From Macrosoma leucophasiata (lineage: Eukaryota > Arthropoda > Insecta > Lepidoptera > Hedylidae), in contig JAWQUS010000010.1 of the NCBI GenBank assembly GCA_036365455.1, positions 15,384,501 through 15,448,500 on the forward strand: a DNA stretch of 64,000 nt, given 5' to 3'. Every line of letters starts with the position of its first letter. Position 1 is the first letter of the stretch. The position numbers were made by a program, and so were the translations under genes. The notes beneath the pieces were generated by a model. That model had not been told where the DNA came from. It saw only the letters and a program-made list of their open reading frames with translations, and did not search any database. Of this stretch, positions 39,946-50,576 are shown one piece after another.

Positions 39946-40802
39946 AAGCGTAACAAACATAACAAATAAAATTTATATGAGTAAACACACACTTCCTCTG
40001 ATGTTATGACTCGTGACCGCCACAAATATCCCTAACACATGATTATAGGTATAGTTCTATTTATTAAATACCTTTTGCAAGTTTGGATGTTTGAACATTG
40101 TTGTAATCCTCATTCTATATTATTACTTAGTATAACTTACTATACAAAGCCGACTACGCTTTGCTGTGGGTAGCTACCCAATATTAATTATTAGGGGAAA
40201 ATATCCTACATCCTTTAGCATTAAAAGTGTTAATAAATCCTCCCATGAAAATTGGACTTTATGTATTTTTTGGGAATTCACGATCACAAACATAATGAAG
40301 TCGAATGATGACTATTATTTTTACCGATGTTTTTGGGGTTCCATTCAAAAATGCTCTGCTTTCAAATGCCTCCTTGGGAACTCTATGATCTTTCGGAAAT
40401 GTAGTAGCACTTTTACTATCCGTAAATGAAATTACAATACGCCAACGACTACCTTGTATGATGAACGAGCATATGACAAGAAAACGGGTGCGTATTCAGA
40501 AGGGTTTTTTATTTCTTAAATTATTATTCATAATAAAAAGCACGTCTCAACGAGTTCTAATAAACTTGTGAAGACTATTTTTTGCATTATATTTTGGAAA
40601 GATGTTAGTCTCATTTTCGTTTCTATTTACTGTTCACCATGACCATAATTTCCTTAATTGTAATTGATTTTGGTACATAATATTACTTATATTAAACATG
40701 CCTGAAATCGATTCGGTTATCGATTCTGAACCAACTAGTTTTGGGTTGTACATTTAAACTTGTTACACGTTGTATATATATATTTTAAAGCAATTATTAT
40801 AT
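39946..40802. other. AT-rich stretch, nothing recognised
   Basis: An 87-aa plus-strand frame at 40166-40429 shows no recognisable domain, and the start of this stretch (GCCGACTACGCTTTGCTGTG) may belong to an unidentified repeat. Nothing else is seen. Confidence 0.35.
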
Positions 40803-40962
40803 ACTAGCTGTGCTCGCAACTTTGTTTGCGTGGAATAGTGGCTTTGGGACATTAGGCAGCATTAATTTTGGATCATAAACATTGTTTTTCACAATTATGT
40901 GTTTAAACGCGCATCCATCCTATGCTGAACCGTATTTTCTAAAATGCCATTTTAAACTTCTA
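40803..40962 (-). mobile_element. Helitron-like 3' end region, left part of a composite locus
   Basis: Starts ACTAGCTGTGCTCGCAACTT, then GTGGAATAGTGGCTTTGGG and TTAATTTTGGATCATAAA. 48692-48785 shares these three blocks in the same order. Orientation is minus, judged by the CTAG end at the left. Confidence 0.6.
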
Positions 40963-40973
40963 TGCATAATATT

Positions 40974-41178
40974 CTGGGGCAGAAAGGTTCTCGAGTGGAG
41001 ACCACGTATCGGCAAGCACAGCGTAGGGCGTCCACCTGCAAGATGGACCGACGCCCTAGTGAAGGCTGCAGGTACCCGCTGGATGCACGTCGCTTCCGAT
41101 CGGTCGGCATGGAGGTCATTGGGGGAGGCCTATGTTCAGCAGTGGACGTCCTATGGCTGATATGATGATGATGATGAT
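40974..41178 (+). pseudogene. RTE-type LINE 3' end with 11-bp target duplication
   Basis: A 205-base 5'-truncated insertion reading KVLEWRPRIGKHSVGRPPAR, DALVKAAGTRWMHVASDRS and AYVQQWTSYG to a TGA, then an ATGATGATGATG tail. TGCATAATATT is present exactly at 40963-40973 and 41179-41189, the target-site duplication. The copy has no stop before the true one and intact duplications, so it is recent. It contains only the extreme C-terminus of ORF2. Confidence 0.92.
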
Positions 41179-41334
41179 GCATAATATTTTTTTATAGAAA
41201 ATTATTATAAACTTTTGTAAATTTTCAGTCAATTTTTAAACATAAAAGATAGATCTATGCATAATATAAGCACTCCGTAAGAGCCAGCAGAAGAGAAAAT
41301 TGAATATTAACGTTGTGCATTTTTACCCACTAAT

Positions 41335-41646
41335 GCCACCACCACCGCCACCACTACAATCGCAACCAACGCCATCAACGCCATCACCATCACCAAACAC
41401 CTACGCCACCAATGCCACCACTGATACAAACGCCACCAAAACCACCACCACCACCACAACCATTGCCACCAACGCCCCTAAAACTACCAACAACACCACC
41501 AACATCACCAACACCACCAATGCCTCCACCGCCAGTAAAACCACCGCCAGCACCACTAACGCCACCAACACCACCACCAGAGTCACCAAAAACACCTATG
41601 CCACCAACGATACCAACGCCACCACCACCACCACTATCGCCATCAT
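41335..41646. repeat. CCA/ACC-rich degenerate trinucleotide array
   Basis: About 310 bases of CCACCA-type triplets with ACG, ATC and AAC variants. It stays open in several frames (Pro- and Thr-rich on plus, Gly- and Val-rich on minus), which is a by-product of the triplet. It directly abuts the CATCATCATAATCA tail of the RTE-derived piece at 41647. Confidence 0.92.
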
Positions 41647-41770
41647 CATAATCACATCCGAAAGACGTCCATCCGTCTCCGCTGGACAAAGCCTTTTCCG
41701 AAGATGCTCCTAAAAGTGTTGTACGTCATAAGGAAAGAATACGCCATAATTGCCACGCTTGGCATACTGA
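41647..41770 (-). mobile_element. RTE-derived short element, 3' end
   Basis: The minus strand reads GCCAAGCGTGGCAATTATGG-like text, AAAAGGCTTTGTCCAGCGGA, GACGTCTTTCGGATGTG and a TGATGATG tail. The same 3' end appears at 49930-50035 and 62507-62775. The tail points into the CCA/ACC array, which may have grown from it. Confidence 0.6.
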
Positions 41771-41847
41771 ATGGTGATCATAGCGGTGATTGTTTTATGC
41801 CGCGACGCTGCTATGCGGTATGCTTAATGTTACTAACAGAGAAAAAA

Positions 41848-42553
41848 CCGGCCAAGTTCGAGTCGAACTCGTGCACGAAGGGTTCCGTACAAAAAATGCC
41901 GTAAAATTTCGTTTGTTGGAAGGTAATATACAACATAAGACCTAAAAATTCTGTGAAAATTTTAAGTGTATACTTGATACCATTATTGATATCGAGCAAA
42001 AAATATACGAAAAAAACACGTTTATTGTATGCCCCCTTGAACCCCTTAATATTTTCATTTTCTTATTTTTAGTATTCAATTTTGTCGCTATAGCGGTAAT
42101 AGAGATACATAATTTGTGAAAATTTTAGCTTTCTAGCTATCACTGTTTATGAGATATAACTTGGGGACAGACAGACTGATGGACGGACAGACAGTCAGAC
42201 AGCGGAGGATGAGTAATAGGGTCCGTTGGTACCTTTTAGATACGGAACCCTAAAAAAGATAGATTCAGAATAGTTTAAAAATATTCGATATGATTCTTTA
42301 AGCTGTCGTAACTTTTTTATTTCTGAACCGATTGACATGAAACAAATACTAAATGTTAAGGTGAAACTTACCACAATATATTAATAAAAAGTAAAAATCG
42401 GATAAGCCATTTCTGAAATTAGCGTGCACAAACACACAGACAAACATACATTTTTCTGGGATAAAAAGTACCCAGTGTTGTGTGCCAAAGGTTAAAGTAT
42501 AAATATAGAAAGTTTCATCGTAATCGGACTGGTAGATTTTGTGTGATGCTTGA

Positions 42554-42584
<31 letters not shown>

Positions 42585-42703
42585 ACAAAAAATAATCACA
42601 TATTTGTGTTCGGTATCGATCTAGTAACATCCCCTGGTATTTATTTTTTCAATATTTTCAATGTACAGAATTTGAACTTCTACAGTTTTATTATAAGTAT
42701 AGA
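41848..42703 (-). mobile_element. Family E repeat, most complete copy
   Basis: From AACCGGCCAAGTTCGAGTCG and ACGAAGGGTTCCGTAC to the TTATTATAAGTATAGA end. It keeps the ACAG/CAGA tracts, the ATACGGAACCCTAAAAAAG block and TCGATCTAGTAACATCCCC. It gives the full extent of the family, about 855 bases. No frame is conserved among copies. Confidence 0.7.
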
Positions 42704-42844
42704 TTATGTCACATCATTCTCTATTATTCTCTTTGTTTCCTCAAAATCTGGCTATGGTTAAGTATACACTTACCATTTTAAAATATTGATGATTGGTTAC
42801 ATTTCAAAATAAATTTTGAAAGTTATTTTGTACTAAATCTTTAA

Positions 42845-42888
42845 ACATTCGTGTTTAGGCCTAGATATGAAGGCCTAAACACGAATGT
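42845..42888. repeat. Perfect hairpin, 18-bp arms
   Basis: ACATTCGTGTTTAGGCCT at 42845-42862 pairs exactly with 42871-42888 around an 8-base loop. Confidence 0.92.
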
Positions 42889-44162
42889 GTTATCTATAAT
42901 TTACAATAAGTAAACACACATTGCTTCAAATAAAACTAATCGAACATCACTTTGTTCGTTTGATTTTCAATTATCGTGACCTAAATATTCTTCCTTTGGC
43001 TAACATAAGAATAATACGTTATTCAAATGTGTTCCAGAGGCTTTACGGGAGCGAGATACCTTATAAGTATCTAATATGATATTAAAGAGAAATGCTCCAT
43101 ATCGAACGGCTAACAATAGAGTGATTATATGATAGAGTGGTACATGCTTATACTGTGCTTCGGTGGGGTGGTTGCATAAAATGTATTTCTCTGGCTACCA
43201 ACAAAGACAACCCTTTTATTCTTTTCTGTCGTCAGCGGCGGCGATGTAATTCTCGTCTTTTAACAAATGGAAGACATTATCGCTGCGCCTGGCTTTTGTG
43301 TAAATTCATGTAGAATAAAAGTTAGTAAAAAGTTAAAGCGCTTATGTAGCGCTCGCATTTCAAACGTAACGGCTATTTAAAAACGAACAAAAACTTTCCT
43401 AAGGCGATGTATGTGCTCGCACAAACAACGTTTATAATCGGATGTGGACAAGTTTTGTTCTCGGTGAAGAGAAATAGAGAAAGCATTTTATCAGATTGTC
43501 ATGGCCATCATAAATATGTAAAAGAATAAAAGAATTAGGTAGGTTATACCTACTTATTACATTTCTCTTGCAAAAAACAAATGGTACCTATTAGGTGTGT
43601 GAATTTAATCCAGGTAGCATTAACAAATATGTTAGTGAAAAGGCAAAAAAAAACAATTATTTCGACGGACATTTTAAGTTACAAAATACAGTACATATTG
43701 GCTCCTTTGTATATTGGTTTTAAGTGTCCATGATCGGTCGCTTGTTTCAGTAATAACAGTAAAAAATCCAAAGTAAGTTAAACTTATAAAACTGAGAAGC
43801 AACTCAATTTTATAACCTGTACAGTGGTGCATTGTATACCCACAGTTCATAAACTAATATATTATCGAAATATTTCCAGTACGTTAGCTGTTAATATAAT
43901 ATCCACACCAGCACAACCTATAGAATTTTAATCCATCGAACTAATATGCGTACAACCGCACGTCGCGTTCGCTCTAGCTTGATTGGCGTTATTCTAAAAA
44001 AAGCACATTCTGAAAGCTACGTGTACGCGGATGAAATGTTTTCAGTGTTTACCATTTTTATTGACATCAAATATACTTGAGCTAGAACTCCAACGATGCG
44101 TAGATCAAGGCATAGAAATGAACTGGAATACATTCGGGAGCTGTTAATTGGAGATTTTCAAT
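42889..44162. other. Unassigned sequence
   Basis: No repeat boundary or coding frame recognised. 43200-43275 is a less AT-rich patch (GTCGTCAGCGGCGGCGATG) without an identified role. Confidence 0.4.
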
Positions 44163-44381
44163 AAGAAAGTATAAATAAATAAACAAAGAAGTTAACGATT
44201 ATGTAAGTTATACGTTGTTAAGCGAAAGAACGTCAAAGAAGTAAGTGTAAGGACCTCACTGAAAGTGTCGACCGCTCTATCGTCATCTCGGGGGTCCGCC
44301 TTCAATCACGTCTCACGGCACGACGTCACCTCTTAACTAATTTCTTCAAACCAATTTATAGTTCCTTATATCCTCATTAGA
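44163..44381 (+). repeat. Direct repeat of about 210 bp, copy 1
   Basis: Matches 44700-44906: AATAAATAAACAAAGAAG, TAAGTGTAAGGACCTCACT, CCTTCAATCACGTCTCACGG, AACCAATTTATAGTTCCTTA. Divergence is modest, so the duplication is fairly recent. Confidence 0.85.
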
Positions 44382-44463
44382 AACATGCCAAGCACTAAAC
44401 ACTGTATGCAAATGCTAGAGAAATTTAACGCTGAAATCGTGTTTCAGGAATCGGCGTGCATGT

Positions 44464-44562
44464 ATGAAGAGAATGATGAAGGTAGATGAGGCACGGGAGG
44501 TGTGTCAGGACCGGGATATCTGGCGCTCCACACTCTCTGCCTACCCCGTTAGGGACCTGGCG
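44464..44562 (+). pseudogene. LINE ORF 3' end fragment
   Basis: A short open frame (VDEAREVCQDRDIWRSTLS, then AYPVRDLA and a stop) looks like the last residues of a LINE ORF2. It lies between the two 210-bp direct repeats. Related pieces are at 12949 and 30225. Confidence 0.55.
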
Positions 44563-44699
44563 TGAAGAAACATAAATCATGTATAACATAAATTCCAGAG
44601 CCCGGTTACAAAGATATCCTCAAATTATTGTCAGTATATAAATCTAAGAAGTAGGTAAAGTGGACGGAATGATTTATAGTACAGTAAACAATGATAATT

Positions 44700-44906
44700 A
44701 CGAAAGAAAGAATAAATAAATAAACAAGGAAGTTAACGCTTATGTGAGTTATACGGTCAAAGAGCTAAGTGTAAGGACCTCACTTGAAGTGTCGCCTGCT
44801 CTATCGACATCTCGGGCGTCTGCCTTCAATCACGTCTCACGGCACGACGTCAGCTCTTAACAAGACTCTTCAAACCAATTTATAGTTCCTTATACCTTCA
44901 TTAGGT
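44700..44906 (+). repeat. Direct repeat of about 210 bp, copy 2
   Basis: Second copy of 44163-44381, starting about 537 bases later. Both end at CTTCATTAG or CCTCATTAG. Confidence 0.85.
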
Positions 44907-45011
44907 ATATATTACACCCACGAAACATTGTATGGTAGGCATATATATAGAAACCGTAGGTTTGCCACTTTCGTTGTATAAAAAGTACAATAAATTTAGT
45001 GTTGGTTTGTC

Positions 45012-45395
45012 TAAGGCGGCCAACTTTCTGAAAATAGCATCCGGGACTTTTTGTGGATAAATAGGGTATGGTGAATGCGAAGTATCAAGTTTTGTCAGTA
45101 TACGTACCAAAATTACATAAAAACACAAAACATACATCTTTTTTCAAGAATTCAAAATGAAACAAAGCGATCACATATTTGCGTGTGTGGGTGTAGTGTA
45201 GTGTAGGTATAACTGTGAGGTTATGTAGTACGAGTAGCTTGAAAAAAAATAGGCATGGTACGTCAATGCATCGAATGCGGGACATGCAGGACGCATGCAA
45301 CATTTTGCGGGACTATTTTATTAATTCTTAAAAAGCGGGATTACATCCAGCATTACGGGACGGTCCCACAGAATCCGGGACGGTTGGCCGCCTTA
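45012..45395. mobile_element. MITE with TAAGGCGGCCAAC inverted ends, hAT-like
   Basis: A 384-base element whose ends TAAGGCGGCCAAC and GTTGGCCGCCTTA are exact inverted repeats. GCGGGAC/CCGGGAC motifs recur near both ends (for example at about 45275, 45309 and 45374), as subterminal transposase-binding repeats often do. The GGTGGCCAAC-type end resembles hAT elements. The target duplication is not clear. Confidence 0.7.
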
Positions 45396-46003
45396 GGTAT
45401 ATCTCTCTACATTTAATTTTTCTGCCATTTTAATGGATGTCTAGCTGCTAATAAAACGAATACAGACCAACTAATTGGGCAAAAATTCGCAAGAAATGAA
45501 GTTGAAGGTGCTAGTTATTTACTAAAATATAGTTGTTATGTTAACTAACAACGTACAATTTACGTAACAACCGTAACATCCAATTAAACAAGGCCATAAA
45601 AGTTGCTAACACAGGGAATGAGGTTGCAAGTTTTGACGGGCCCGAGTACGGGCCTTATTTATCGCTTACCGTGGAACCTCCGCACCTGGGTGTATGTAGT
45701 ATTTTAATATACCTACACAAATTTCTAGAATCTACCAGTTATTTCACACAGTATAGCTACCGATTTGTAGCTCAAAAATAATTTTCGGTGTCGTAGTGAC
45801 ACTGTTAATACATATATAGACCTATTAATATAATACGGCCATAAAATCGAATAAAAAAAGAAATAAACTAATTTCTGTAGAAGCAATTGTTATGTTTAAG
45901 TACATAAAAACCGGATGCTTTGGTTGATGACTATGTTTTGTAGTCGATGATAAATATATAGCTATAGACGGATAATAAAAATAATACAGACCATCTATCT
46001 ATC
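45396..46003. other. AT-rich stretch, nothing recognised
   Basis: No repeat ends or coding frames were recognised here. Confidence 0.45.
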
Positions 46004-46148
46004 ACACTGCCTACGTAACCACTAATAGTCCGGTATTGGTCAAAACTTGATCAAAATGGTCGAAACACGACATATAGGTCAGGTGCGAAAGGAATAACGC
46101 TTTACAGATCCGAAATAGGCCGAAGTCTCCTTCCTAATTCGATGTGCA
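46004..46148. mobile_element. Partial copy of the 223-bp TIR element
   Basis: TCCGGTATTGGTCAAAACTT, GATCAAAATGGTCGAAAC and TCGATGTGCA match the centre and right end of 23759-23981. The left end is missing. Confidence 0.75.
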
Positions 46149-46648
46149 ATATTATCTTGTATTCTATGGAAACCTAAAACGACAAGTTATATTGTGTTTT
46201 TTCCACGTTTTTTCAGATTGGCGTTTGAAATGTGCCTGATGAATGTCAATAAGCACACAAAAACTTGTACATTCTTAAGCTCTATATACTGCAATGCAGC
46301 CATTTGAAACAAAAACCGCTATAATTATTTTTTTATCAAAATTGTCTATTAAATATTCCCTGTTAAGTTTAAAATTTCTCAAAGCTGAATTTATAAGAAA
46401 AAAATATAAAAACTATAAAGAGTTATAATTACCTCAATGGCTAGCTTTTACTAGGTAGCACGTCTCAGACTTTATACTGTTTAAACAATCGCTGCAACTT
46501 GAAACTAACCAAAGTCTCAGAAGGACATCTTTATTCTCGAAGCTTGTTCTTTGCAACAATTATAATAATTGTCTTAATTAACCTGGGTTAACACCCAATA
46601 TGAATATCCCCAATATGAATGGTGTTAGAAATTGTCTTGATTATTGAG
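46149..46648. other. AT-rich stretch, nothing recognised
   Basis: No gene, tRNA-like box or repeat terminus recognised. A small duplication, CAATATGAATATCC / CAATATGAATGGTG, lies near 46597-46622. Confidence 0.4.
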
Positions 46649-46820
46649 TTTTTTTTATGATATGTAAGTGGCAAACAAGCATGCAGCTCACATCAATGTT
46701 AAGTGATGACTGTAGACTATAGACACCTACACAAAGACCACGGTCCAAATGCAGATGCGTTACCACGCCTGAGGCCTAAGGTGTTATGCCTCTGTGCCGG
46801 AAATTACAGGGCCGTACATT
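46649..46820 (-). mobile_element. SINE A, 5'-truncated
   Basis: Contains the tail and 3' half up to CAGGGCCGTACATT and then stops abruptly. Loss of the 5' side is what target-primed reverse transcription produces. Confidence 0.78.
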
Positions 46821-47373
46821 CAGTTTTACTTGTATTTCTGATACAACAAAGATAAAAAAAAGCCCGTTCCGTTTTTAAAATTAATTGACAGATATGTCAA
46901 GAATGCGTCGTGACGTAATAATATAGATTAAGAAGAAGACATATCTTATTAAAACACACAAACATTTGACTCTGAAAATGACCCAAAAATAAAATTACAT
47001 GCCGCTTTATTAAACATTCCGTCGTAACTACTACGACTTTTGATACAAATATGTAATATTGTTTTTTTTTATTATTTAATGGCAGAATACCTCCACTTAT
47101 ACATCGAATTATTACATTATTGTTTTTGTAAAAGAATAACTTGCCGGAAGACATTATAGTGTAGTTCTACTAACATTGCAATGTAAGCGCAAAATATATA
47201 GATATTTATTTACAATATCACATTAGAAACTTCTAAAATTATAGGTAAGTGTTTGTTTACTATATTTTGCACGTATTATATACATAATCCTTTTCTCTTG
47301 AATCAATCTATCTATTTAAAAGTACCGCTTCTGTTATGTAGTTTTAAAGATTTAAGCATACCAACACAGCATA
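46821..47373. other. AT-rich stretch, nothing recognised
   Basis: A minus-strand 85-aa frame (46897-47154) is AT-driven and has no domain. Nothing else stands out. Confidence 0.45.
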
Positions 47374-47652
47374 GAGCAACACGGGCCACCGGCTGCGGCG
47401 GACTGGAGGGGAGTAGCCATAGCGTTTATTACCGATGCAAAACTGTACTGTAACTGATTGTCTGTAATTTTTTGCGGGGGATATGCGTGCGACACACACG
47501 CACTCTATAAAAATCGTCTATTACTACGAAACTCACAAAATACAGAAACAATTTCACGCACACATTTAAATATCTAGGCGACAGGTATAGGCCCATTTGT
47601 ACTTTGACAGAGGTGAAAGCCTGCATATGGCTACTTCCCTCCGGTATTGCTG
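47374..47652 (+). mobile_element. TIR element with GAGCAAC ends, copy 1
   Basis: Begins GAGCAACACGGGCCACC, has GGAGGGGAGTAGCCATA near the left end and its inverse TATGGCTACTTCCCTCC near the right. It is about 279 bases and non-coding. It is inverted relative to the copy at 58649-58919, which matches along its whole length. Confidence 0.78.
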
Positions 47653-48123
47653 TATGCTACACAGGGACAGACAGCGGGAAGGAACTTTGTTTTATACTAT
47701 GACGTAGTGATACAGTCGTACTTACTACATACACTAAAAATGTTTTTTTTTGTATATTTATTTCAATTATTGAAACTGTTTTTGACCAACTGTTTTTCTT
47801 TCAGAAAATGAATAAAAAATGAGGTACAACAATGATTTTTATACTAATACCTACCGATTACAATAACAGATGTACACGCATTGAGTTTCAATCGCATTTG
47901 TATTGTCCATAAACATGTCTGCCGGAATGAAGGCTCGTTAAACTTTTAAACGCGCCCTATCTTCCGCGCTATGTGATCGCGATGCGAATTGCTATGTTTA
48001 TGATTCCTTTATATTTTCCTACGTAATCACGTATTGGAATGCTCAAACATTTTACTGTAAGCCTTTATACTATAGCGTTTTCTCAGGATTTCGCGAGCTT
48101 CATACATTGTAGAAATAAAAAAT
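47653..48123. other. No gene recognised
   Basis: Mostly AT-rich, with one less AT-rich patch at 47925-47990 (TTTTAAACGCGCCCTATC) of unknown meaning. Confidence 0.4.
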
Positions 48124-48435
48124 AACGTAACTTCACGCCTGTAATCCCCGAAGGTATATGCAGAGGTAAATGCATGCATTCAAGCATACATGCAAACACC
48201 CACGATTCGCCGGTTACGTTTCTGGCCCATGTAACAGGTGGCGAGGCTGTTGACATCTCCGGGCACATTACCAAACTTCGAGGTACTGGGAAATTTCCAG
48301 AAAATGGAAAAATTCCAATAAAACCAGAGATAAAGGACTTTACACCATTATCTCTGATAACCCCCTACCCGGGAATCGAACCCAGGACCTCAGCGTAGTA
48401 GAAGTGGCCTGCTACCACTAGGCTTCCGAGGCAGT
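48124..48435 (-). mobile_element. SINE B, tRNA-derived, full length
   Basis: The minus strand starts ACTGCCTCGGAAGCCTAGTG (A-box region), has GGTCCTGGGTTCGATTCCCG (B box), then AGATAAAGTCC..., TTTCCAGTACCTCGAAGTTT, and the tail CTTCACGCC complement GGCGTGAAGTTACGTTA. The head reads as a tRNA-like sequence with TAGTGGTAGCAGGCC. Other copies are at 50577 (full) and 5763 (partial). Confidence 0.85.
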
Positions 48436-48691
48436 TAAAATCATATTTACGGATTTTCTCGCGTACTTATAGGCACCCACTATTCCCAACTTCTTCTCTT
48501 ACGCGACGTTTCAGTCGCTTGCCAGCTACCGTGGTAGTTTACCCGTTTGAGGAATACGCAAAAAATTCCGCAAATATGATATTACAATGACTACCGCGAA
48601 TATCAGTTACAGTTTAAAAACTTAAAATCGTACCTACTTATTACTTATGACAAAATATGAAACTTTGTGTATTTACTTTTATTACTCAACT
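48436..48691. other. No gene recognised
   Basis: 48480-48550 is a less AT-rich patch (GTTTCAGTCGCTTGCCAGC). The rest is AT-rich with no identifiable feature. Confidence 0.4.
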
Positions 48692-48785
48692 AGCTGTGCC
48701 CGACACTTCGTTCGCGTGGAATAGTGGCTTTGGGTAGCATTTTTGGATATACCTTTTGGTTAATTTTGGATCATAAAAAAAAACA
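48692..48785 (-). mobile_element. Helitron-like 3' end region, left part of a composite locus
   Basis: ACTAGCTGTGCCCGACACTT, CGTGGAATAGTGGCTTTGGG and TTAATTTTGGATCATAAA match 40803-40962. The minisatellite starts a few bases later. Confidence 0.65.
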
Positions 48786-48787
48786 CG

Positions 48788-49455
48788 CTGGGCGTCGAGA
48801 TGCTGGACGTCAGAACGCTGGGCGTCCCGACGCCCAGCGTCCCGAAGCCCAGCGTCCCGACGCTCAGCGTTCCCACGTCGAGCGTCTCGACGCCCAGCGT
48901 CCCGAACGCCCAGCGTCCCGACGCCCAGCGTCCCGACGTCGAGCGTCCTGTCGCCCAGCGTCCCGACGCCCAGCGTCCCGACGTCGAGCGTCTCGACGCC
49001 CAGCGTCCCGACGCCCAGCGTCCCGACGCCCAGCGTCCCGACGCCCAGCGTCCCGACGCCCAGCGTCCCGACGCCCAGCGTCCCGACGCCCAGCGTCCCG
49101 ACGCCCAGCGTCCCGACGCCCAGCGTCCCGACGCCCAGCGTCCCGACGCCCAGCGTCCCGACGCCCAGCGTCCCGACGTCGAGCGTCCCGACGCCCAGAG
49201 TCCCGACGCCCAGCGTCCCTACGCCCAGCGTCCCGACGCCCCGACACCCAGCGTCCCGACGCCCAGCGTCCCGACGTCGAGCGTCCCGGTACCCAGCGTC
49301 CCGACGCCCAGCGTCCCGACGCCCAGCGTCCCGACGCCCAGCGTCCCGACGCCCAGCGTCCCGACGCCCAGCGTCCCGACGCCCAGCGTCCCGTCGCCCA
49401 GCGTCCCGACGCCCAGCGTCCCGACGTCGAGCGTCTCGACGCCCAGAATACCAAT
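48788..49455. repeat. 15-bp palindromic minisatellite, about 44 units
   Basis: The unit is GACGCCCAGCGTCCC. GACGC and GCGTC are inverted, so each unit can fold on itself. The variant GACGTCGAGCGTC recurs (for example near 48936, 48981, 49174, 49271, 49421). The first units at 48788-48825 are in the opposite orientation (CGCTGGGCGTC). Because 15 is five codons, all phases stay open (pentapeptides such as DAQRP or TPSVP, and GRWAS on the other strand). Indels near 48905 and 49232 change the phase. Confidence 0.96.
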
Positions 49456-49563
49456 ACTCATTGCACAGTGTAAATCTCTTCTGCCAATCAATTCAGTACT
49501 ATGCGAATCGTTACTATATCTCGTTATCCAACTATTACTGAATCTAGATTGCTATATCAAGTT

Positions 49564-49716
49564 ACCGACGCCCAGCGTCCCGACGTCGAGCGTCCTGTCG
49601 CCCAGCGTCTCGACGTCGAGCGTCCTGTCGCCCAGCGTCCCGACGCCCAGCGTCTCCACGCCCAGCGTCCCGACGCCCAGCGTCCCGACGCCCAGCGTCC
49701 CGACGTCCGACGCCCA
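49564..49716. repeat. 15-bp minisatellite, second block of about 10 units
   Basis: The same unit as 48788-49455 after a 109-base interruption of ordinary AT-rich sequence. It includes three GTCGAGCGTC variants and ends GACGTCCGACGCCCAG. The interruption may be an insertion into a single array or a sign of two separate expansions. Confidence 0.95.
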
Positions 49717-49929
49717 GAACAGACCAGTCCCCTCCAACAGCACCCGTTCACGAGTATGACGCATGTGACAGCCATTGCCCTCCTCGACCATTTTAGAGGG
49801 AAGTGAGCAATCCACCACACGACGCCGCCAAAGGCAAGGACATTTAAGCGTGCATGACTGTTCCGGATATGCATACGGCAAAATAAAAGATGGATGCATC
49901 TTGTATTTAAATGTTGAAATATTTAACTT

Positions 49930-50035
49930 AATAATTCGTTATCATTCCAGCCGAAAGACGTCCACAGCTAGTTAAAGCCTTCCGCGAAGACGCCCACAAC
50001 AGCGTTGTGCGACATCAGGGGAGGAAGAAAACTAA
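49930..50035 (-). mobile_element. RTE-derived short element, 3' end
   Basis: CATTCCAGCCGAAAGACGTC, CACAGCTAGTTAAAGCC and CGAAGACGCCCACAACAGCG match the 3' end seen at 41647-41770 and 62507-62775 in minus orientation. With 48692-48785 it forms the right side of a composite locus around the minisatellite. Confidence 0.6.
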
Positions 50036-50576
50036 ATAATGAATATAACGTAATATTAAATTTTATCAGTTTCAAAAGTTTTCTTCACTTTTCCAACTAG
50101 ACGCCATCATCGATCGCAGCAGATTTTTTTTTTTAAACATTTTTTATATTATAATTTCGCGAAAGATGCTTACGTTTCACATTTTTGGTAAGTACTTGGA
50201 ATTCACAATTCGTAGACGTTTCCCTTAGAAACAAGATATCTAGGGGCCCGTACCATGACTGCCAAGACGCCTAATTGCACATAGCATATATATTCACGAA
50301 GTTATGTTGTTCTAGTACTTAAGTGTATGGAGCTGCGAAAATTTGTTTCATTTGTTCATGTGAAGGTGCTTATGAAGAAACGAGACAAAGCATTAGCGAA
50401 TCAGTTAAGGTTAAGGCAATTAAAGGTACAGTTACAAAGCCTTAATTTTGATGCACAGAATTGGTACGTATCAGAATACACAAGATCAAGTTAAAAAACT
50501 TAAGTATATAAATAATTGGAGGAAATAGAGAAAGATGCTATCTTCGTCAATATTTCTTCAAACGATTTCTGACTTA
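50036..50576. other. AT-rich stretch, nothing recognised
   Basis: No repeat terminus, tRNA-like box or coding frame was recognised. Confidence 0.45.

Noticed and set aside
41300..41713. Pro/Thr-rich 137-codon frame and its Gly-rich antisense
   Set aside because: They are produced by the CCA/ACC triplet array; no flanking unique coding sequence is recognised.
44163..44906. Complete LTR retrotransposon
   Set aside because: The direct repeats lack clear TG...CA ends, a primer-binding site and any gag/pol frame between them.
48724..49759. Long open frames (249 and 319 codons, and antisense frames) as proteins
   Set aside because: All are translations of the 15-bp minisatellite, which has no stop in any phase. 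No unique coding sequence, start context or splice signal supports them.
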